The notes beneath the pieces are model-generated. The model searched no databases. It was given only the letters and a program-made list of their open reading frames with translations, and had not been told where the DNA came from. Positions 14,001-23,823 of a stretch of DNA of 64,000 nt are shown in pieces. Source of the DNA: Toxoplasma gondii ME49 (Eukaryota > Apicomplexa > Conoidasida > Eucoccidiorida > Sarcocystidae); NCBI RefSeq assembly GCF_000006565.2, contig NC_031479.1, positions 5,048,289 through 5,112,288 of the forward strand, read 5' to 3'. Numbering within the stretch: position 1 is the stretch's first letter; the number at the start of each line of letters is the position of its first letter. The translations under genes and the position numbers were made by a program.

Positions 14001-15548
14001 AGCAGGAAGTACAACAGACAGGAGGTAGCAGCGTAAAGGCAAGTGTCGAGCCGTCGCTGCTTCGTGTGCATCCTCCTCATCGTGACTCTCTTCGACGCCC
14101 TCCGTGACATCAAGAGAAAAGGGGGGTTTTCTGGCGAGCAAGCTCATCTGCAGCCATCGAGGAAGCAGGTCGATAATCTGTCTCATTGCCACTCTCTTCA
14201 GCGAAAGAGAGAAGCCAGGAGGCAACATAGGAAGTGCCGTAGTCACAGAATCGGGGAAGGAAGCAGAGAAAGAGGACAACGAAGCCGAGGCCCTTCCGTT
14301 CCGCTCCTGGGCTGTCTGTGGATGTGGCTGTGTCGGCTGTGCCTCCCGTGTGTCTCTCTCACTCATCTCTGGGGCTCCAAGCGAGGTTTTTCTCCGTTGT
14401 GTCCCTTCGTTTTGCTTTTCTCCGCACACTCTCTTTATGTCGCATGCGTTTTCCCCCGAGAAAGCAGAAGTATTCGGGAAGTGTTTCCCGCCCCGTTTTT
14501 TTCTCGCGAGAATCCTCTGTCGATGCGATAGGCTTGCATCGGCACCGATCCGCCGACGCCAAATAAAAAGTGCAAGTTCCCACAAATCAAAGGATTCCTC
14601 GTTCAAGTTGCTCTTTGTCGGGGGCTCTCCAACCGCTGTTGCGGGGTTAGGCTCGACAGCAGGGGGTTTTGTTTCACTCGCATTATCACAGGGAACCAGG
14701 AAATACTTTGCGGTTTCCTTTCTTTCAGTTAGACGTTTTCCTCTTTCCACCTGCCACCTCCAGATTCTCTCGTACGACGCGCTCTGCCCGTCTCGACCTT
14801 CTGCCGAATCCGCAGCTCGCGGGTGACGAGAGTCTCTTCCAACGGGGTGGGCCTCTAGTAAATTAGACTGTGAAGCGAAGCTGGAAACAGTCTCTTTGAA
14901 AGTGTGACACCAGCAATGACACCCATCCAGACGCCGTTGTTTTTGCGCGCAAGATGAGACAGAACGGGAGACGGGTTCGAATCGAGTGTCAGGAGCGGCT
15001 GCGGTTCCTTCCCTTCCGCTCTTTGAGCTTGTGAGAGGCTCTTTACCGTGTCCCCGGTATCCATCTGTACTCACGGATTCTACGGCATCACCATTTTCCT
15101 CATCTACCTCGCTACTCTCAAGTGTGTTGTTCCGCTGGCTCCTTTTTCCCTGGTGGGCGTCCCCCTTCTCGACCTGAGCAACATCTGAAACACTTTTCGT
15201 GCACTTCGTTTGACAATGAGGGAAACTCGTAGAGCTTTCTTCTGCGTCTGCTTTCGTAAAGTTTGTTTCCTTCCCGCCAGTGCCAGGTCCCGTTTCTGGG
15301 ACCTTGGCGGTTCTACAGAGACAGCACGGAGCTTGGAGTTCACCCTGCCACAAAACAACTGGGAAAAGACGACTAGGGAAGTGGGCAAAGTGGAAAGCGC
15401 TTAAAAGTGTGCTGGCTAGCTGGTTGTCCCGGTACGACGCCACGCTCCATGAAATGCGAACTGGCAGTTCTTTCTCGATCTCGGATCCAATGGGAGCGAA
15501 AGAGCAAGACACGCGCTGGTGTGCCTTCGTTCTGCCGCATGCATCCAT
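11016..15548 (-). CDS. gnt1: Skp1 hydroxyproline GlcNAc-transferase-like enzyme (GT60), 1510 aa
   Basis: Family GT60 enzymes add alpha-GlcNAc to hydroxyproline of Skp1, the adaptor of SCF ubiquitin ligases, in the cytoplasm. All core motifs are in one uninterrupted frame: ISWSVASYRDN (about residues 32-42), FLDWRESRGPC (about 685), LQTDSHMRF (about 730; the DSH triad stands where the metal-binding DxD-like motif is expected), LTGYPPGYEEG (about 805), CAGHFDRNGLLRTKG (about 1030) and FWAAGFSFGPARVTREVGYD with FFGEEQTMTLRLFTHGWSF and VFHLWTRARRPFF (about 1206-1276). No signal peptide or membrane segment is visible, which fits the cytosolic Skp1 type rather than the Golgi mucin type. Low-complexity Ser/Glu/Lys inserts swell it to about three times the usual catalytic length. 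The first ATG in frame is 15548; an acceptor-like sequence lies just upstream (about 15579), so an untranslated 5' exon is possible. It is divergent from the genes starting at 16995/17820. Confidence 0.9.
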   Translation of the reverse strand: MDACGRTKAHQRVSCSFAPIGSEIEKELPVRISWSVASYRDNQLASTLLSAFHFAHFPSRLFPVVLWQGELQAPCCLCRTAKVPETGPGTGGKETNFTKADAEESSTSFPHCQTKCTKSVSDVAQVEKGDAHQGKRSQRNNTLESSEVDEENGDAVESVSTDGYRGHGKEPLTSSKSGREGTAAAPDTRFEPVSRSVSSCAQKQRRLDGCHCWCHTFKETVSSFASQSNLLEAHPVGRDSRHPRAADSAEGRDGQSASYERIWRWQVERGKRLTERKETAKYFLVPCDNASETKPPAVEPNPATAVGEPPTKSNLNEESFDLWELALFIWRRRIGADASLSHRQRILARKKRGGKHFPNTSAFSGENACDIKRVCGEKQNEGTQRRKTSLGAPEMSERDTREAQPTQPHPQTAQERNGRASASLSSFSASFPDSVTTALPMLPPGFSLSLKRVAMRQIIDLLPRWLQMSLLARKPPFSLDVTEGVEESHDEEDAHEAATARHLPLRCYLLSVVLPALPSEEDKARFSFVVEDSRKGEDQDIGQQTRQREHKQETAHQLLRIPVLELLMPKIKERRTTSRIDATSRAPVSSCSSTSFESSVHAPSWRPPLSRSSPLPASSPSESEVPPASKQVSEREDIRRASGKGEEEDVDAPDRGDDRRSVRIEEEAREDEEEDERACMRIAFLDWRESRGPCLARAICEWLLPVSPSREARTSGEETRLELFLQTDSHMRFAPHFDCFLLRQLKLAAALSAERRRAQASSQSTHSSFSPHRGASSSGTSFDLLRSACSSLLLTEKVILTGYPPGYEEGTPFFEYPRPPQTSGQEAFSSFSNCLSEACAAPSLISLLPPAQTLSSLPPVSSSTSSSFASSACLSSSTSSSSASSAFPTSTSSFSSSPSSSSTSYLSPFTSSASSSSPTLTSCFTASSCDSWCSSSEAERSGVVDGPATLCPQQVCSSSSAEVSPVARGIQDSRDLVLPLQAKINEGKEKKILTVGRDETGEGEKNAEYETLNEIPRLSFPETYFPGILLCAGHFDRNGLLRTKGRMLRVPGPTLKAACMGSGGAGQGSTRKEHIIDDGCSSLLASSPPIPSPSTSLSCASSSFSDASTVPLSFPSSESSGLGVDARDVPEKTTHRLNQVTACSCPCLHCCGFAEAACGASEGGPSKPAESAPPSFLASSDLSAARSSPSFFAPPSSSGSLNCFRPLESLFWAAGFSFGPARVTREVGYDPRLHFVFFGEEQTMTLRLFTHGWSFYAPRFSVVFHLWTRARRPFFKADLFRLLSEDGDKRNERTTGRKRRCTQQAKSVLSAHVPLHKTRDTTETDSWRTVHENETGDTPTTTRDIREETLPRPIDAALCFSHVAVSKSPLCPSQSASFTEELPTPAPPLSSPSSSSLSLFFPPRLSSSSSRPSLAEMLSPGEARVHRILSATAESTTAADLCSLGLGSQRRPESFWREIDVDAAKKVISRRARNGGYSEDIFQVTAEEHRAQREGVQLLLSLLTERKKDM

Positions 15549-16994
15549 GTTTGCAGTCGAGTTCCCGTCTGACGTTGCTGACAAAGTGAAAACCTGTTGA
15601 ATCGCCGAGAGATGGTTGAGTCGATTCCACCGAAAAGGCAGCCCTTGTCATATCTTGTCCTCCAAATGAGCTGTATGAAGGCAACAGGGTGCCGGGGTTG
15701 ACATGCGTTGAAGCTACCACCGGAAGCATCGTGTCTTTTCTGAAAGAATCGCGTCCTACTGAGGGGGCTGGGCTTGGGCGATTCTCTGAGAAATATTGGC
15801 AATGCAAAACAGAAGAAGCAACCGTTTCGTCAACTTTCAATCGACGGATAAGCACAGGGGGGCTCACCAATGAAGAAACAGAATGAGACGGCAGCCGGGT
15901 CTCTGTCTCCAGCACAGAGACACGCAGCGCTGGGGCTGCAGCCGCGTGGCAGATCCCATGACAGGGAAAACGAAAAGGTATCGCAGTGTTTGTGTAGAAG
16001 CTAGCGGGTGAACCACAGCCGCCAAAGGATTTTGAATGTGATTCGCAGAAGAAAACAGGGAACAAAAGAAGAAACAGACTAAGTGTGTAATGAGGTCGAT
16101 TGATTCGGGAGACCGGCTGTTGCTCATCAGTGGCGGCGAAGATTCTCGATGAAGGTGGGAGAGTGGGGCATAGTGGGCGTGTTTGCAGCTTAGGTTGAGA
16201 ATAAAAACCAATGTTAGCCAGCGGCATTCCAAAGGAAGAGGATGGGCATCGTAGTGATGCGATGAGGAAGTAAAAGAGCTTCCTCTTGAGTCTGTTTCGT
16301 TGGTTTTTTCTGGTGTATGATCTCCGAGGCGTTGACTCCGATCCCCGCTGTGATTTTTCGGAACACTCTTGATGGGCGGGCGTGCTAGGGGAAAATTCGT
16401 ACCGTGTTGCTCGATGGACACGCGACACAAAAACGTCATTTCAGGCAAACGAACACTTCAGGTCTGAATGGCAGAGAAGATTTCAATCCACGGACAAACG
16501 TGAGAGGAAAGGGGTCCCTGTCGTGTCCTTTGAGCTTGGCGGCGCTTGTGGGCAGGGGGGGTGCCCACCTGCCCGCTAAGGTGTCTGGGTTTTTTTCCAG
16601 CAAGTTGTATTTTGACAAGGAAAAGACATCTTTTCGTTTTCATCAGTGAAATGAAGTCACATGTCTGCAACCGGTCACGCTGCGGCACCGTGTCCCCCGG
16701 TGCTCTGTGCACTTCGTTGGCTGCGTACTGAGTGTACACGTAACGCATGGGCAACTATAACTTTTTCGTCTGTGTGAGGCTGGGGCTCTTTGCGACTTTA
16801 TTGTGTAAAAACATATTCGCACAGGGACAAAGTAAGATTAAGGTACCGGCACTGTTGCCTCATCTGTTCCGTGGAGACTTCGGTACGTGTATGGATAGCA
16901 TGAGTGTCCCGGCACAAATCAGCAGCGAAGTACGTGTGACGGTAATTGAGAACTGTGTTCTGTGCGCCAAGAATCAAAGGGCTGGCCAGTGAAA
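15549..16994. other. Divergent promoter region
   Basis: About 1.4 kb between the minus-strand GT60 gene and plus-strand genes. A 351-codon minus frame (15373-16428) partly overlaps the GT60 exon in another frame and shows no motif. It is more likely 5' UTR or intron. A TGCATGC-type motif lies near 15536-15545, inside the GT60 5' end. No other feature was recognised. Confidence 0.6.
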
Positions 16995-17544
16995 ATGAGT
17001 TTGTCGTGTGTTTCCGATCATTTGCTCGGAGGAACATGCCCTGTTTTCAATGATGAGTCTGTGCCCCTCGCCGCTGAGCGGCGGTCCCCGACAATTTCGG
17101 TGTTTGTGGCCCACCTGGGCAACAAGCAAGAGGAGATTGAATATGGGGAATGGTGGCAAACTGTCATCCTTGCTCTGAAGAAGACAGGGGATGAGGCTAC
17201 TACGCCTGACCAACTATATCTCCTTGCATCAGCACTGTACTTCCCTTTCACTCAATTCCCCCCTTCTACGGTAAGCCCAACACCTCACTGACAGCTCATG
17301 ATGTTAATTAGAACCCCTTAGCGCCAAAGCTTGTCAGTCTAATCGCGCCTACGACCTGTATTGGTTGCGGGATCCCTTGTCAGTGAGCAACAAGTGAAAG
17401 CCTTGTCGGGAACAGAAAATCTATCTCCGCGTACTATCGTATCAACATTTTTAACATGTGTCACAGCAAACCGAAACAGCACAGGGTTCAGATAAGCAAC
17501 GATGCATCAGGCATTGTGTATCTGCCGGCGTCTGTAGTGTGTAA
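16995..17544 (+). CDS. Candidate small two-exon gene (117 aa), unidentified
   Basis: The ATG at 16995 sits in the favourable coccidian context GAAAATG. The frame is open to a good donor (ACG|GTAAGC, intron from 17271). An acceptor after TGTGTCACAG at 17466 joins in phase 0 to a short exon ending in TAA at 17542-17544. The product would contain a helical, Trp-rich middle (EYGEWWQTVILALKK) and a Cys-bearing tail (RCIRHCVSAGVC). There is no signal peptide and no family I recognise. It could instead be 5' untranslated sequence of the 17820 gene. Support comes only from start context, phase-compatible splice sites and protein-like composition. Confidence 0.38.
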
Positions 17545-17819
17545 AACGGAAAACGGTAGTAGTAGGTATGTCCTGGGGATTGAATTAGCAGACAAACGAT
17601 GGAGCTTCTTAGAAAAGCGCTGAATTGGAAAGTTCGAGCTTTCTCGTCGAGGCCTCTCAACCTCCTCAGCGCTTCGTTCAGCTGTTTGTTTCTTCAACCA
17701 GACGTGGGCGGCCGACAGCTCTGGCTAGTTGTCGCCTGCTTGTAGATGCACTGGCATTTTTATTTCACTTTGTTTCACGAACGTCGTTGCAGCGCCTCTG
17801 CATCGCTCTATCGCACATA

Positions 17820-20800
17820 ATGGCAGTGCGAGGCTTTGTAGTACTCAGCCACTGGCTCGTGAGTCTTCATAGATTACCATATTTCAGAAGCGCTGTCGTC
17901 GCACTACTCTTCTGCACCACAGATGTTAGTGTCAGTCAAAGAAGTATTCTGATACCAAAAGAGCTGAGAGATGGCATCGTCCTCAAAGATGGCGCCCTGA
18001 CACAGCCTTTGGGGCATTATTTTAATTCGTTTTCTGTCGAAGGACCACCACCTCCCGAGAGCGGCAGTAGCACGTCGACGGAGGGACCCCGTCGAGTGGT
18101 GACGGAGAAGCAAAACATGAATTATTTGGCTTCACCAGTTTATCCTTCGCAGCATGAGGCACTACTAACGAGGGATACAGTCCAAATCCAAGCAGAAGGC
18201 TGGCGTGCCAGTCCACAACGCCTTGCGGTCTCAGAAAAGCAAAGCACGGCTCATCTGGCTTCACCAGAATATGGTTGGCAGCACGAGGCAGTACCAACGA
18301 GGACTACAAACAATGTCCCAGCAGAAATTCGGCTTTCAAGACCGGAACAGCTTCTCTTTCCGGACGACAGGCCAGGAGCTGCCCCGCTCGGTCAGCATCC
18401 CTTAGTAGGTGGTCAGGGTCTTGTTGCTGAGATGTTGAAGGCTGTTGCAGTCCCTGTAAGACCAAGCATCCTACAATCACTGCAAAGGGTTTCTGGGATC
18501 CCACTAGGCGTCACAACCCCGGAAGCCGCTGTAGCCGCCAGAGGAATCAACAGCGAATCCCCCTATTTGCTGGAGTCGTCGCCCGAGTGGATGACCCACG
18601 AAAGAGGTTATCAGCAGCCACAAGTGCAAGAAACCTCCAGGGTTCCTCCAGACGGGGAGACGTTTGCTCCCTTCACGCCTATTCTTGTGTCAGCAATTTT
18701 GAACAAGCTGCCGCCAAGATTTCGGCCCCACAGTGGACCCAATCAACCTGTGGTGCGATTGCAGGACGAATCCTCGTTGCTGGATGATATCTTGTTGATA
18801 TTCGCTCGTCTGGTGCCTCTCTCAGCTCAGAGCGAGTTTGCGGCTGGACCTCCTTCTACCATACCACAGCAGACACAACTCCAGTTGGTAAATGCGATTG
18901 CGGGTGTGCTGTCTGGTCGGTTCCCTGCCAGGATTGTCGAACACGTTCTCGGTTTGGTACAGAGGAGCAACAGGACAGGCACAAGCAATGAGGGTCCCCC
19001 CGGAGATAACAGTGTGCCCCTTGTAATCAATAGCGTGGGCTCGTTACCAATCCATTTAGTATCAGGCAGGCTAGGTTCTGTCGCGGGCCGTGTGAAACCT
19101 CTAAATGTGTCGTCTGTAGATGGCTCCGAAAGACCCATCATGCCATCTCCTCTTCTCCCGACCGCACAGCAAGGTGTCCAACGAACTGCCCACGTGTTCC
19201 CGGTTTTGCATTCAACTTTTCATTCTTTTCTTCCAAGGGGTTCGCTGGATTTTCCCCAGCCCCAGGCTCCAACAGGTGAGCCCGCTCGAGCCGGAATGCG
19301 CGAAGAAGAATTCTTAAACTATATGTCCATGCAGCCACCTGGAGCCGCACCGCACAACCAAGGCTATGACAGAACCTTAACTCTGCGGTCGCCCCAGTTT
19401 AATGGGGGATCCATCACCAGTGCGTCTCAGATTCAAAATGGGGAAACGGCACATATCGGAGCCGTACCTCCGGAAGGGGGCGTTGAGCGACAGGAGCTTC
19501 TCGCCATTGGTGTCCTCCCGGAGTTTTCTAACCCAAACGACACTCGCGGTGACTCGGAGAATGTGTCTGTCTATGAAATGGAGAACTACCAGCAACCTTT
19601 ACGCAACGCCGCGTCTCCAGAGGAAGCTCATGAAGCCGAGCGTACTGCTGGAGCCGCAGCGACCGCAGCAGTTCGAATAAAGGGAGGTTTCGCACCAGAA
19701 AGAATAATTGGAAAAGAGGCGTCAAGCACCGTTCGAATGGAAAACAACACCAGGGACCAGGTGGGAAGCATGGGACCCGGGGTGAGAGGAGAACGCCTAA
19801 GTGAAGAACACAGTGACGATTTTGCCTCCTCCTGGTCTGCATGGCAACGCGGCGAGTCGCCGATAGATAAAGTTGCGACTGGTCCGGAGGGATCCGTTAA
19901 GGGCGAGAGAGTACAAGAGAACGGACCCTTAGGTGAAAGTCGTAGCGCGATTGCCAATGGCGGGCAAGAACAGGCCAATGAAATTAACATCAGAGACGGC
20001 TACGCGCGAGACGAACCTTATGCAAGCAATGGTGAAGAGCTGAATTCCACAGAGGAAGATGATTCAGAAGACGTGCATGAGGAAGAACCGCCTGACGAAG
20101 AACTCGAGGATCCTTATGGTGGCTGGGACGATCCTCGGGATCGAGATCTAGGTACTCCGTCCGACGGAGACGGAGACAGCAGTTATGGCTCTCTACTGCC
20201 AAGTATCACTGGCTTGATATTTAAGTTTTTCCCGCTTCCCGAGTGGCTTACGCTCAGCCCGGATGATGTTCCGGCATTCGACTGGAAGCGTGTATTCAAT
20301 GATTACTTGCCAGGAGTAACGAAGCTCAGTCATGCCATTGACATGGCTGATGAGGTGATCTACAATGAATACTGCAACCGCTCGGTGCTTGGAGGTGAGC
20401 TGACGATTGATGCTTCATTTGAAATCATGGGGGACGCCTTTTCTGTTGATGATGATACGGAGGACGCGTCTTTCCCCATGAGCTTCGGTGAAGCTCGAAA
20501 GCTACCATTGGTACCGGTGGAGATAGAAGACGAATTCGACAAATGCGTCAACTTCTACAAAAATCGCACGCGGGATTATGTTGAGGAATACAGACAGGAG
20601 TGTGACGATGTGTGGGACGACCCAAAAGCGCCGGGGGGCAGTCGGCTGCGACCGTTGACAATCGACGATGTAACGACTTGTTTTCTCAAGAAATACGACG
20701 TGGGCCGGCGTTGGTTCAACGAGCTTTTCTTCCAGCCGTGGTTCAATCTTCTGAACCAGACGTCCTACCTATCCCAAGCTGTCGATACCGCCATGGCTGA

Positions 20801-21077
20801 GTTCGCATACAATAGGTGGTTGTTTCCTGCTGCGTATGCAGCAGCAAACTTCGGAACATGGCGCGCCTGCATCGAAAGGCGAGACTGCTTCGACGGGGAA
20901 GAGTGTGTCCCCGCCCTACCGGCCATTTACGGATTCGTTCTAAGTTTCTGTCAACGCACAGCAGATTCCATGATGCGTGACCCCATAACAGGCGTCCCCT
21001 TGGCCGAACGATTTACAGACGTGGGTTTCGATGGCTTGCCAGCAATCTCGAACAAGCACGTTGGGCCACCAGTGTAA
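17820..21077 (+). CDS. Secreted coccidian protein with tandem repeat, acidic belt and Cys-containing C-terminal domain (1085 aa)
   Basis: The frame is open from 17625 but its first ATG is 17820. That start gives a signal-peptide-like N-terminus whose hydrophobic core (FRSAVVALLFCTTDVSVS) ends near residue 42. Residues about 94-180 hold two imperfect 43-residue repeats sharing LASPxYxxQHEA. A Pro/Ser-rich middle follows, then a strongly acidic stretch (about 740-785). The C-terminal 300 residues look folded, with aromatic residues, no low complexity and Cys in NEYCNRS, DKCVNF, QECDDVW, TTCFLKKYD, WRACIERRDCFDGEECV and LSFCQRT. The protein ends without a membrane anchor. The layout (signal peptide, disordered N-half, conserved Cys domain) resembles rhoptry-neck or other secretory-organelle proteins of Toxoplasma, but I cannot match it to a named one. 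Coding status is secure; function is not. Confidence 0.82.
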   Translation: MAVRGFVVLSHWLVSLHRLPYFRSAVVALLFCTTDVSVSQRSILIPKELRDGIVLKDGALTQPLGHYFNSFSVEGPPPPESGSSTSTEGPRRVVTEKQNMNYLASPVYPSQHEALLTRDTVQIQAEGWRASPQRLAVSEKQSTAHLASPEYGWQHEAVPTRTTNNVPAEIRLSRPEQLLFPDDRPGAAPLGQHPLVGGQGLVAEMLKAVAVPVRPSILQSLQRVSGIPLGVTTPEAAVAARGINSESPYLLESSPEWMTHERGYQQPQVQETSRVPPDGETFAPFTPILVSAILNKLPPRFRPHSGPNQPVVRLQDESSLLDDILLIFARLVPLSAQSEFAAGPPSTIPQQTQLQLVNAIAGVLSGRFPARIVEHVLGLVQRSNRTGTSNEGPPGDNSVPLVINSVGSLPIHLVSGRLGSVAGRVKPLNVSSVDGSERPIMPSPLLPTAQQGVQRTAHVFPVLHSTFHSFLPRGSLDFPQPQAPTGEPARAGMREEEFLNYMSMQPPGAAPHNQGYDRTLTLRSPQFNGGSITSASQIQNGETAHIGAVPPEGGVERQELLAIGVLPEFSNPNDTRGDSENVSVYEMENYQQPLRNAASPEEAHEAERTAGAAATAAVRIKGGFAPERIIGKEASSTVRMENNTRDQVGSMGPGVRGERLSEEHSDDFASSWSAWQRGESPIDKVATGPEGSVKGERVQENGPLGESRSAIANGGQEQANEINIRDGYARDEPYASNGEELNSTEEDDSEDVHEEEPPDEELEDPYGGWDDPRDRDLGTPSDGDGDSSYGSLLPSITGLIFKFFPLPEWLTLSPDDVPAFDWKRVFNDYLPGVTKLSHAIDMADEVIYNEYCNRSVLGGELTIDASFEIMGDAFSVDDDTEDASFPMSFGEARKLPLVPVEIEDEFDKCVNFYKNRTRDYVEEYRQECDDVWDDPKAPGGSRLRPLTIDDVTTCFLKKYDVGRRWFNELFFQPWFNLLNQTSYLSQAVDTAMAEFAYNRWLFPAAYAAANFGTWRACIERRDCFDGEECVPALPAIYGFVLSFCQRTADSMMRDPITGVPLAERFTDVGFDGLPAISNKHVGPPV
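18099..18356 (+). repeat. Two imperfect 129-bp tandem repeats inside the 17820 gene
   Basis: Unit 1 is 18099-18227 and unit 2 is 18228-18356. Both encode V-S/T-E-K-Q, then LASP, then QHEA about 16 residues later. The period is a multiple of three, so the frame is kept. Confidence 0.75.
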
Positions 21078-23823
21078 TCCACTGTGCGTCCGATGTAAAC
21101 AGTCTGCCCTTTCCCTCCAATTATCCTGGACATTTATGTGTGTTCTGGCCATGGGAGACAGCAACGGTGGCAGGTGGCTCCACGCGGCAGAAGATGCGTT
21201 AATCTGAATCAGGCGAGTAAACATCTGTTTGTTTTTCAAATACAAGCCGGCTCAGCGCTGAACAAACCTATTATCCGAAGAGCTGAGAATATTAACCCGT
21301 TTTGTTGACTAGCTGAACACGGTGAACACCTGGAACGCCAGGCGATGCAAGGGCTTTGCCTCTGTGAGACTTTGTGTTTTTTGTAGAAATCCCGAACATT
21401 TACCGAGTGAATTGGGTCAGGCACCCCGTCAACCTCTTATGGCAAGCGTGCCTGCTAGACAGAATTGAGGCAGTGTGGACGCCTATTACAGAACCGTATG
21501 TGCACGCGCCTTATAGGAAGGACGTGACACACGAACGTCCCCGGCGACAACAGATCCGATGTATAACCTCTATGAATCGTCAAATCACTTCGAGTGATTT
21601 CTTTATATTGCCTTGTCGGTACACTCTAGCACCGAATTCTACATCGACTGATTCGGCAACAGAAGGCTTCAGTGTTAATTACTCGTAGTCCTGACTTCCA
21701 CATGCTACCATAGCCCATGTTTATTTCGATGTCCTAGTAAACGGTGTCCAAGAGAACGGTGGCTCGTAGCAAACGCGCAGCTGCTTAAGCGAAAAGAACG
21801 GAGCTGCGGGGTCTTGCGAGTCTTTTCCGGTCCTCAGAATTCAGTTACTGTACCACTGGAGACGAGGACGTGTACAGCAAGTGGATTTCTCCCGACTACA
21901 GTTGCGTCGGGTATTTTGTGTGCTCGGAACCAAACCAACTGATAAGGTGATGGGGGGACGCAAGAGGTGGAGGCAGTACGCAGTAGGACGTTCACACCGT
22001 CGTTTCAGTGAGGGGGAAACAACAGTCTAGCACGGCAGCAGAGACATCTCATGAAATGCCAGGTAATTCTACAGTCGCGCCTCCCTTCTCTGGCTATGTC
22101 AAGCATGCCACACTGGATAGTTGAGAAGACTGGTTTTGTTTCATCGGCTCCCCCGGCCGAAGTACGAAAATAAGCTTCAATGGAAGAATGCACAGATGCA
22201 CTAAGGTTCCGTCATGACTTCGGAAGAGCCTCAGCTTCTTGGCAATCGACTACTCCGTATCCCGCAAGATTTATCTGCGCGCTAGTTTGATAGTGTGATG
22301 GACATGCTCTTGGTAAACGTCATTCTCAGATGCACGCTTTATCTTACGATGCCTGTCAGTCTAGAAGTTGGTACGCAGGTGTATATCTCGGCTGTGATAG
22401 TTATTATTGATAATCCTACAGGTACGAGGACACTTTGAACGCCACATGATACGCTAGAAAACACCACTGAAGTACGATAGGAAGAGGTTGCGTTGATGGG
22501 AGCACGGACATGAAAATCCAACACTTCTAGTTGTCTGAAGCAGTCTAGCGTGGTGGTGGAGCAAAGCACTCTTCGGCCATGGGCGACTTTATTTCCCCAA
22601 CCTTGGAAATACAGGTGTTGAGTATGTGGTCCCACACTGCCATGCACGAAAGAGCGCCCGGACGTCTTTTCAGAAATACTGTGGATGGAAGCTTTTTTGA
22701 TTTCTATGAACGGAGTTACATATTCGATTATCTCCATTTCCACTATTTGTAGGACGTTAGCGATAAAACGTGTTCAGTGTAAAGTCTAAACGTAATGCAG
22801 GTTTATCACAAAAAGCATCTTTCACAATCGTGGATACGGAACTTTAAGCAAGTCCATTCGCTGACACGCCGGCTGCTGCGATCAAATATATGTCACTCCT
22901 ATTGCCTTAGCCAGTGACAACTCCAGTCATGCCACGCGGTTCACCTACAAATGAAACGGAAATAGACCAATAACTCGACCCAAGAAGAAAGCTTCGCACA
23001 CCATTCAACGTGCGTGTAGAGCCGCGCCGCCCGGCTGTCTCGTGTTGCCAAGTCTTCCTGCGGGACTCACAAACTCTTCGTGTCTGCTGTGTCCGTATCC
23101 AGGTGTACTTCACATCACGCAGGAAAGTTCCTATTTGCTCGATTTGATGAGCATTGAAAAAGGAACACAATGCGCAAAAAGCGGGTGCCACTCACTCCGC
23201 ATTCCCCGACTAGGGGGCTGACGACATCGTGGAGACAGATGCCGAACGGTTGACTGCGTCGGGACACGGCTTTTGGAGTCGAGTGCAATAAACTCTCCGT
23301 CAACCGTTTCCTCTATGGAAGTTGGTTGTTGCAAGTGAACTGGCGACGAGTTCAGCACGTTTCTGCAGGAAAGGTGTTTTGGAATCTTTTTCTGGATGGC
23401 GGAAGTAAGCACACCACAGAAGAGCTCGGCGACAGCACCCGTTCCTTGTGCACGGTTACGCGTGGCGGACTGCGCCTGCGCTCGTCTCCTCTCGCATAAC
23501 GTGGTTCTGTGCATGCTCGCGTTCCAACCCTGGGGGATTGGTCTGCTCGAGCATTCCTTCTTTGTGGCCTCGAGCTCCCCCGTGCACGTTTTCCTTTTTT
23601 CCCTTTCTGTGAGCTCGGAGGTTTTCGGATCCTCGCGGGGGTTTCGACTTGCGTATCATAACACGTGCCCGGACTCTGGATTCGGCGTTCCTTCGTTTCC
23701 CCCGGCGCCGGCGTCGGTCCCGCGGCAGAAGCTGCATTCCTAGAGTGTGACACCTAAGGTTGTTGCGTGTCGCGCGTTTTTCCCCTGAAAAAAATTTTAA
23801 CCGTCCTTGCGGGATCTGGAATC
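21078..23823. other. Intergenic region between two plus-strand genes
   Basis: About 2.7 kb. It contains the 3' UTR of the 17820 gene and the promoter and 5' UTR of the 23824 gene. A 134-codon minus frame (22339-22743) and a plus frame at 21374-21688 preceded by an acceptor-like TTTTTTGTAG were considered. Neither has motifs or a phase-compatible partner. The last 500 bases become GC-richer and pyrimidine-rich toward the downstream start. Confidence 0.6.
23510..23516. promoter_or_regulatory. TGCATGC element upstream of the 23824 gene
   Basis: The palindromic core TGCATGC lies about 310 bp upstream of the predicted start. GCATGC-containing elements are known enriched promoter motifs in Toxoplasma. 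The motif also occurs by chance and inside coding regions here, so this is suggestive only. Confidence 0.3.

Noticed and set aside
15373..16428. 351-codon minus-strand frame
   Set aside because: It overlaps the 5' end of the GT60 exon in a different frame, has no motif, and looks like 5' untranslated sequence.
17625..17819. N-terminal extension of the secreted-protein frame
   Set aside because: The extension begins at TTG, not ATG. The ATG at 17820 gives a good signal peptide.
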